Notes under the pieces: model-generated
What the model was told of the DNA's origin: nothing
What the model saw: the letters and a program-made list of their open reading frames with translations, nothing else
Databases searched by the model: none
In this document: in pieces, positions 45,130-47,200 of the stretch
Layout of the letters: each line of letters begins with the position of its first letter
Numbering within the stretch: position 1 is the stretch's first letter
Position numbers and translations under genes: made by a program
Assembly (NCBI GenBank): GCA_900752215.1
Contig: CAADUO010000029.1
Location: forward strand, 1-47,200
Direction: 5' to 3'
DNA from: an uncultured Collinsella sp.
GTDB lineage: Bacteria; Actinomycetota; Coriobacteriia; Coriobacteriales; Coriobacteriaceae
DNA length: 47,200 nucleotides

Positions 45130-47200
45130 GTGTCTGATCAACAGCAAGAAAACGAAATAACGACGACGCAGACCGCTCCCGCTGCACCGGTTGCGTCGGA
45201 CCAGGTCGCGGCGCCCGCGCAAGCCTCGGCTCCTGAGACGCCTACGCCTGCAACGGCTGAGAAGGCCGTGCCTGCAACTGGTGAGGAGGCTGTTCCGGCA
45301 AAGCCCAAGCGCACGCGCCGCACGGCCAAGTCTGCCGCTGACGGCGAGGAGGTCGCCAAGCCCAAGCGCCGCACCACGCGCACGACTCGCGCCAAGCGCA
45401 CCGTTGCGGCTGACTCCTCGGCGCCGATTTCCGATGAGGTCGCGCAGGCACGTGCGTTGGCGCAGATTAGCGAGGCTCAGGTGGTGCGCGCCCGCCGTCG
45501 TGCTGCCGAGCGCGAGGCCGCGGCTCTGACCGAGCTTGCAGCTCCGTCTGTGCCCGAGACGCCTGCCGCCACCGAGACCCCTGTCGCCGACCAGCCGACC
45601 GAGAAGCCGGTACCGCGCACACGCCGTCGCACGGCTGCTAAGGCCGATCAGGTAACTCCCGAGCTCACTGAGGCTTCGGTCCGTTCCGCGGCAGGGGAGG
45701 GCACATCGCCTGTTGAGCCCGCTGCGCCTGTCGAGGCCAGCGAAGTTCCCGTTGTCGATCCGGCTTTGCGCCCGCACCGTCGCGGTCGCAAGCCCAAGGC
45801 CTTCGTCGAGGCAGAGAAGGCCGCAGCCGCAGCCGCCGCCGCTCGGGATGCTGCGGCGACCGCCGAGTCTGCAACCGCTGCCGACGCGCCCGTCCAGGAT
45901 GCTACGACTTCCGAGGCCGCTCCCGCCGATGTCGAGCCCGCCGACGTCCGTCCTGGTCGCAGCCATCGTACTGCTGCTAAGCGCACGTCCAAGGCCAAGG
46001 CTGCCAAGAAGGGTGCGTCCGAGGATTCCGCCGAGACGACCGCCGATGCATCGACTGATGCCGCCGAGCCCCAAGACGTCGAACAGTCTGCGTCCGAGAA
46101 GCCCAAGCGCGGTCGTAAGAAGTCCGCTAAGGCCAAGGCGTCCGAGCAGCAGGCTGATGCCGAAGCGCAGATTGATTCCGGCGCCGAGGCCAATGACGCC
46201 GCTGCGGCCAATGCCGACGCCGCCGCAACCGATGGCGCCGCGCCCGCCGAGGCCGAAGACGGCGCTCGTCCCAACCGTCGCCAGCACAAGCGCAATGACG
46301 ACCGCAGCGACCGCAAGGACGAGCGCAACAACGACCGTCGCAACCGTCAGCGCGACCGCAAGCAGCGCAATAAGGAGCGCAATGCCGCTCCGACTGAGCC
46401 CACGCTTTCGCGCGAGGAGCTCGCGGCCATGAAGGTCGCCGAGCTGCGCGAGAAGGCCAAGGAGTTCGAGATTGAGACGACCGGCAAGAAGAAGGCCGAA
46501 CTCGTCGAAGAGATCTACACCACCGCCGCGAAGGCCGAGGGCTTCCGCGACATCAAGGGCATTCTGCAGATTCGCCCGGACAACTCCGGCATCATCCACG
46601 CCCATGGCTACATGAAGTCCAACGACGACGCCTTCGTGCCCGCCTACCTCATCCGCTCCGCGCGCCTGCGCACGGGCGACGTCATAGAGGGCTCGCTGCG
46701 TCCTTCGCGCGGCGGCGACAAGCGCGCCGGCCTCGCCAAAATCACGACCGTCAACGGTCTGGACCCCGAGCAGATTCGCAACCGTCCCAAGTTCGGCGAC
46801 CTCACCCCGGTCTATCCCAATGAGCCGCTGCGCATGGAGCACGGCAAGGACTCCATTACCGGTCGCGCCATCGACATCGTGTCGCCGATTGGCAAGGGTC
46901 AGCGTGGCCTGATCGTGTCCCCGCCCAAGGCCGGCAAGACCACGATCCTCAAGAAGATTTGCCAGTCTATCTCGATTAACAACCCCGAGGTGCACCTCAT
47001 CTGCCTGCTCGTCGACGAGCGCCCCGAAGAGGTCACCGATATGCAGCGTTCCATCAAGGGCGAGGTTGTGGCGTCGACCTTCGATATGCCCGCCGACAAC
47101 CACACTCGCGTGGCAGAGCTCGTTATCGAGCGCGCCAAGCGCATCGTGGAGCTGGGCGGCGGTGTCGGGGGGGGGGGCGACTCCATCACGCGTCTTGCCC
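45130..47200 (+). CDS. rho: Transcription termination factor Rho, 5' part
   Basis: Runs off the right edge; 690 codons are visible. Residues 1-425 are a very long low-complexity extension rich in Ala, Glu, Lys, Arg and Pro, ending in an Arg/Asn/Asp-rich tract (RNDDRSDRKDERNNDRRNR). Then come the Rho N-domain (SREELAAMKVAELREKAKEF), the RNA-binding cold-shock-like domain (ILQIRPDNSGIIHAHGYM), the P-loop SPPKAGKTT, LLVDERPEEVTDM, and STFDMPADNHTRVAELVIERAKR. At 47167-47177 a run of 11 G replaces the codons for the hydrophobic strand before the Walker B Asp (GGGG instead of the usual VILL type), in frame; I regard this as a sequencing fault. The GTG at 45130 is the first start after an in-frame stop at 45118; its Shine-Dalgarno sequence is weak. 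Confidence 0.93.
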   Translation, partial: MSDQQQENEITTTQTAPAAPVASDQVAAPAQASAPETPTPATAEKAVPATGEEAVPAKPKRTRRTAKSAADGEEVAKPKRRTTRTTRAKRTVAADSSAPISDEVAQARALAQISEAQVVRARRRAAEREAAALTELAAPSVPETPAATETPVADQPTEKPVPRTRRRTAAKADQVTPELTEASVRSAAGEGTSPVEPAAPVEASEVPVVDPALRPHRRGRKPKAFVEAEKAAAAAAAARDAAATAESATAADAPVQDATTSEAAPADVEPADVRPGRSHRTAAKRTSKAKAAKKGASEDSAETTADASTDAAEPQDVEQSASEKPKRGRKKSAKAKASEQQADAEAQIDSGAEANDAAAANADAAATDGAAPAEAEDGARPNRRQHKRNDDRSDRKDERNNDRRNRQRDRKQRNKERNAAPTEPTLSREELAAMKVAELREKAKEFEIETTGKKKAELVEEIYTTAAKAEGFRDIKGILQIRPDNSGIIHAHGYMKSNDDAFVPAYLIRSARLRTGDVIEGSLRPSRGGDKRAGLAKITTVNGLDPEQIRNRPKFGDLTPVYPNEPLRMEHGKDSITGRAIDIVSPIGKGQRGLIVSPPKAGKTTILKKICQSISINNPEVHLICLLVDERPEEVTDMQRSIKGEVVASTFDMPADNHTRVAELVIERAKRIVELGGGVGGGGDSITRLA

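Noticed and set aside
45022..47103. Minus-strand frame of 693 codons opposite rho
   Set aside because: Gly/Leu/Arg/Ser-rich complement of the low-complexity Rho extension; the plus strand carries clear Rho motifs.

Overview
The window is a GC-rich, tightly packed bacterial chromosome segment of 47.2 kb. It has about 34 protein genes on both strands, one tRNA, and many short palindromic intergenic repeats. The gene set, the base composition and the recurring CCACCACAAAGG-type repeat suggest a gut actinobacterium of the class Coriobacteriia, probably Collinsella. That is inference; no marker rRNA is present. Both ends carry abnormal G runs, and the one at the right end corrupts a conserved motif of Rho, so the window looks like a draft contig with poor terminal sequence.

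Layout. 0.2-3.4 kb: an ABC-F ATPase, a HAD phosphatase and a DtxR-family metal regulator. 3.5-6.5 kb: a zinc/cadmium efflux locus (ArsR regulator, free-standing HMA metal-binding protein, P1B ATPase) with three copies of one operator, followed downstream by a 127-bp nested palindrome. 6.5-8.35 kb: an AT-richer island with one DUF559/PD-(D/E)XK-like protein. 8.35-14.0 kb: a DEDDh exonuclease, a His-rich heavy-metal permease, YaiI and HdeD-like proteins, a nitroreductase behind a near-consensus DtxR/IdeR box, and a tandem pair of histidine phosphatases. 14.1-18.6 kb: a serine biosynthesis neighbourhood (serC-serA, an M20 peptidase, and a short DUF1015 protein that has lost its signature motif). 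18.8-25.2 kb: a cation/proton antiporter, a PPP-type phosphoesterase, a flippase-like protein and an L-lactate permease. 25.4-30.1 kb: ATP-type PEP carboxykinase, then a B3/B4-domain protein, a MarR regulator with DegV, and an MGMT-domain protein; these last three modules are separated from one another by repeat elements. 30.4-34.3 kb: trpS, a WecA/TagO-like transferase, a candidate 6S-like RNA and a PflA-like radical SAM enzyme. 34.4-40.9 kb: tRNA-Ala(CGC), a tail-anchored coiled-coil protein, pncB, proB, a proline iminopeptidase on the opposite strand, and proA. 41-47.2 kb: an HD-domain protein, a CarD-like regulator, argS, a 0.8-kb repeat-filled gap and the 5' part of rho.

How the genes fit together. 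Three metal systems (ArsR/ATPase, DtxR regulator, His-rich permease) lie within 10 kb. The regulator gene and the permease share an upstream motif, which suggests a small metal regulon. Amino-acid metabolism recurs: serine (serC, serA), proline (proB, proA and a proline-releasing peptidase), and arginine and tryptophan charging. Lactate uptake and PEP carboxykinase sit next to each other and suit an anaerobic fermenter.

The most unusual material is non-coding: at least three families of palindromic repeats, the nested palindrome, a 123-bp element with perfect terminal inverted repeats, and the candidate 6S-like RNA. I found no CRISPR array, insertion sequence, prophage or recognisable multi-gene defence system.
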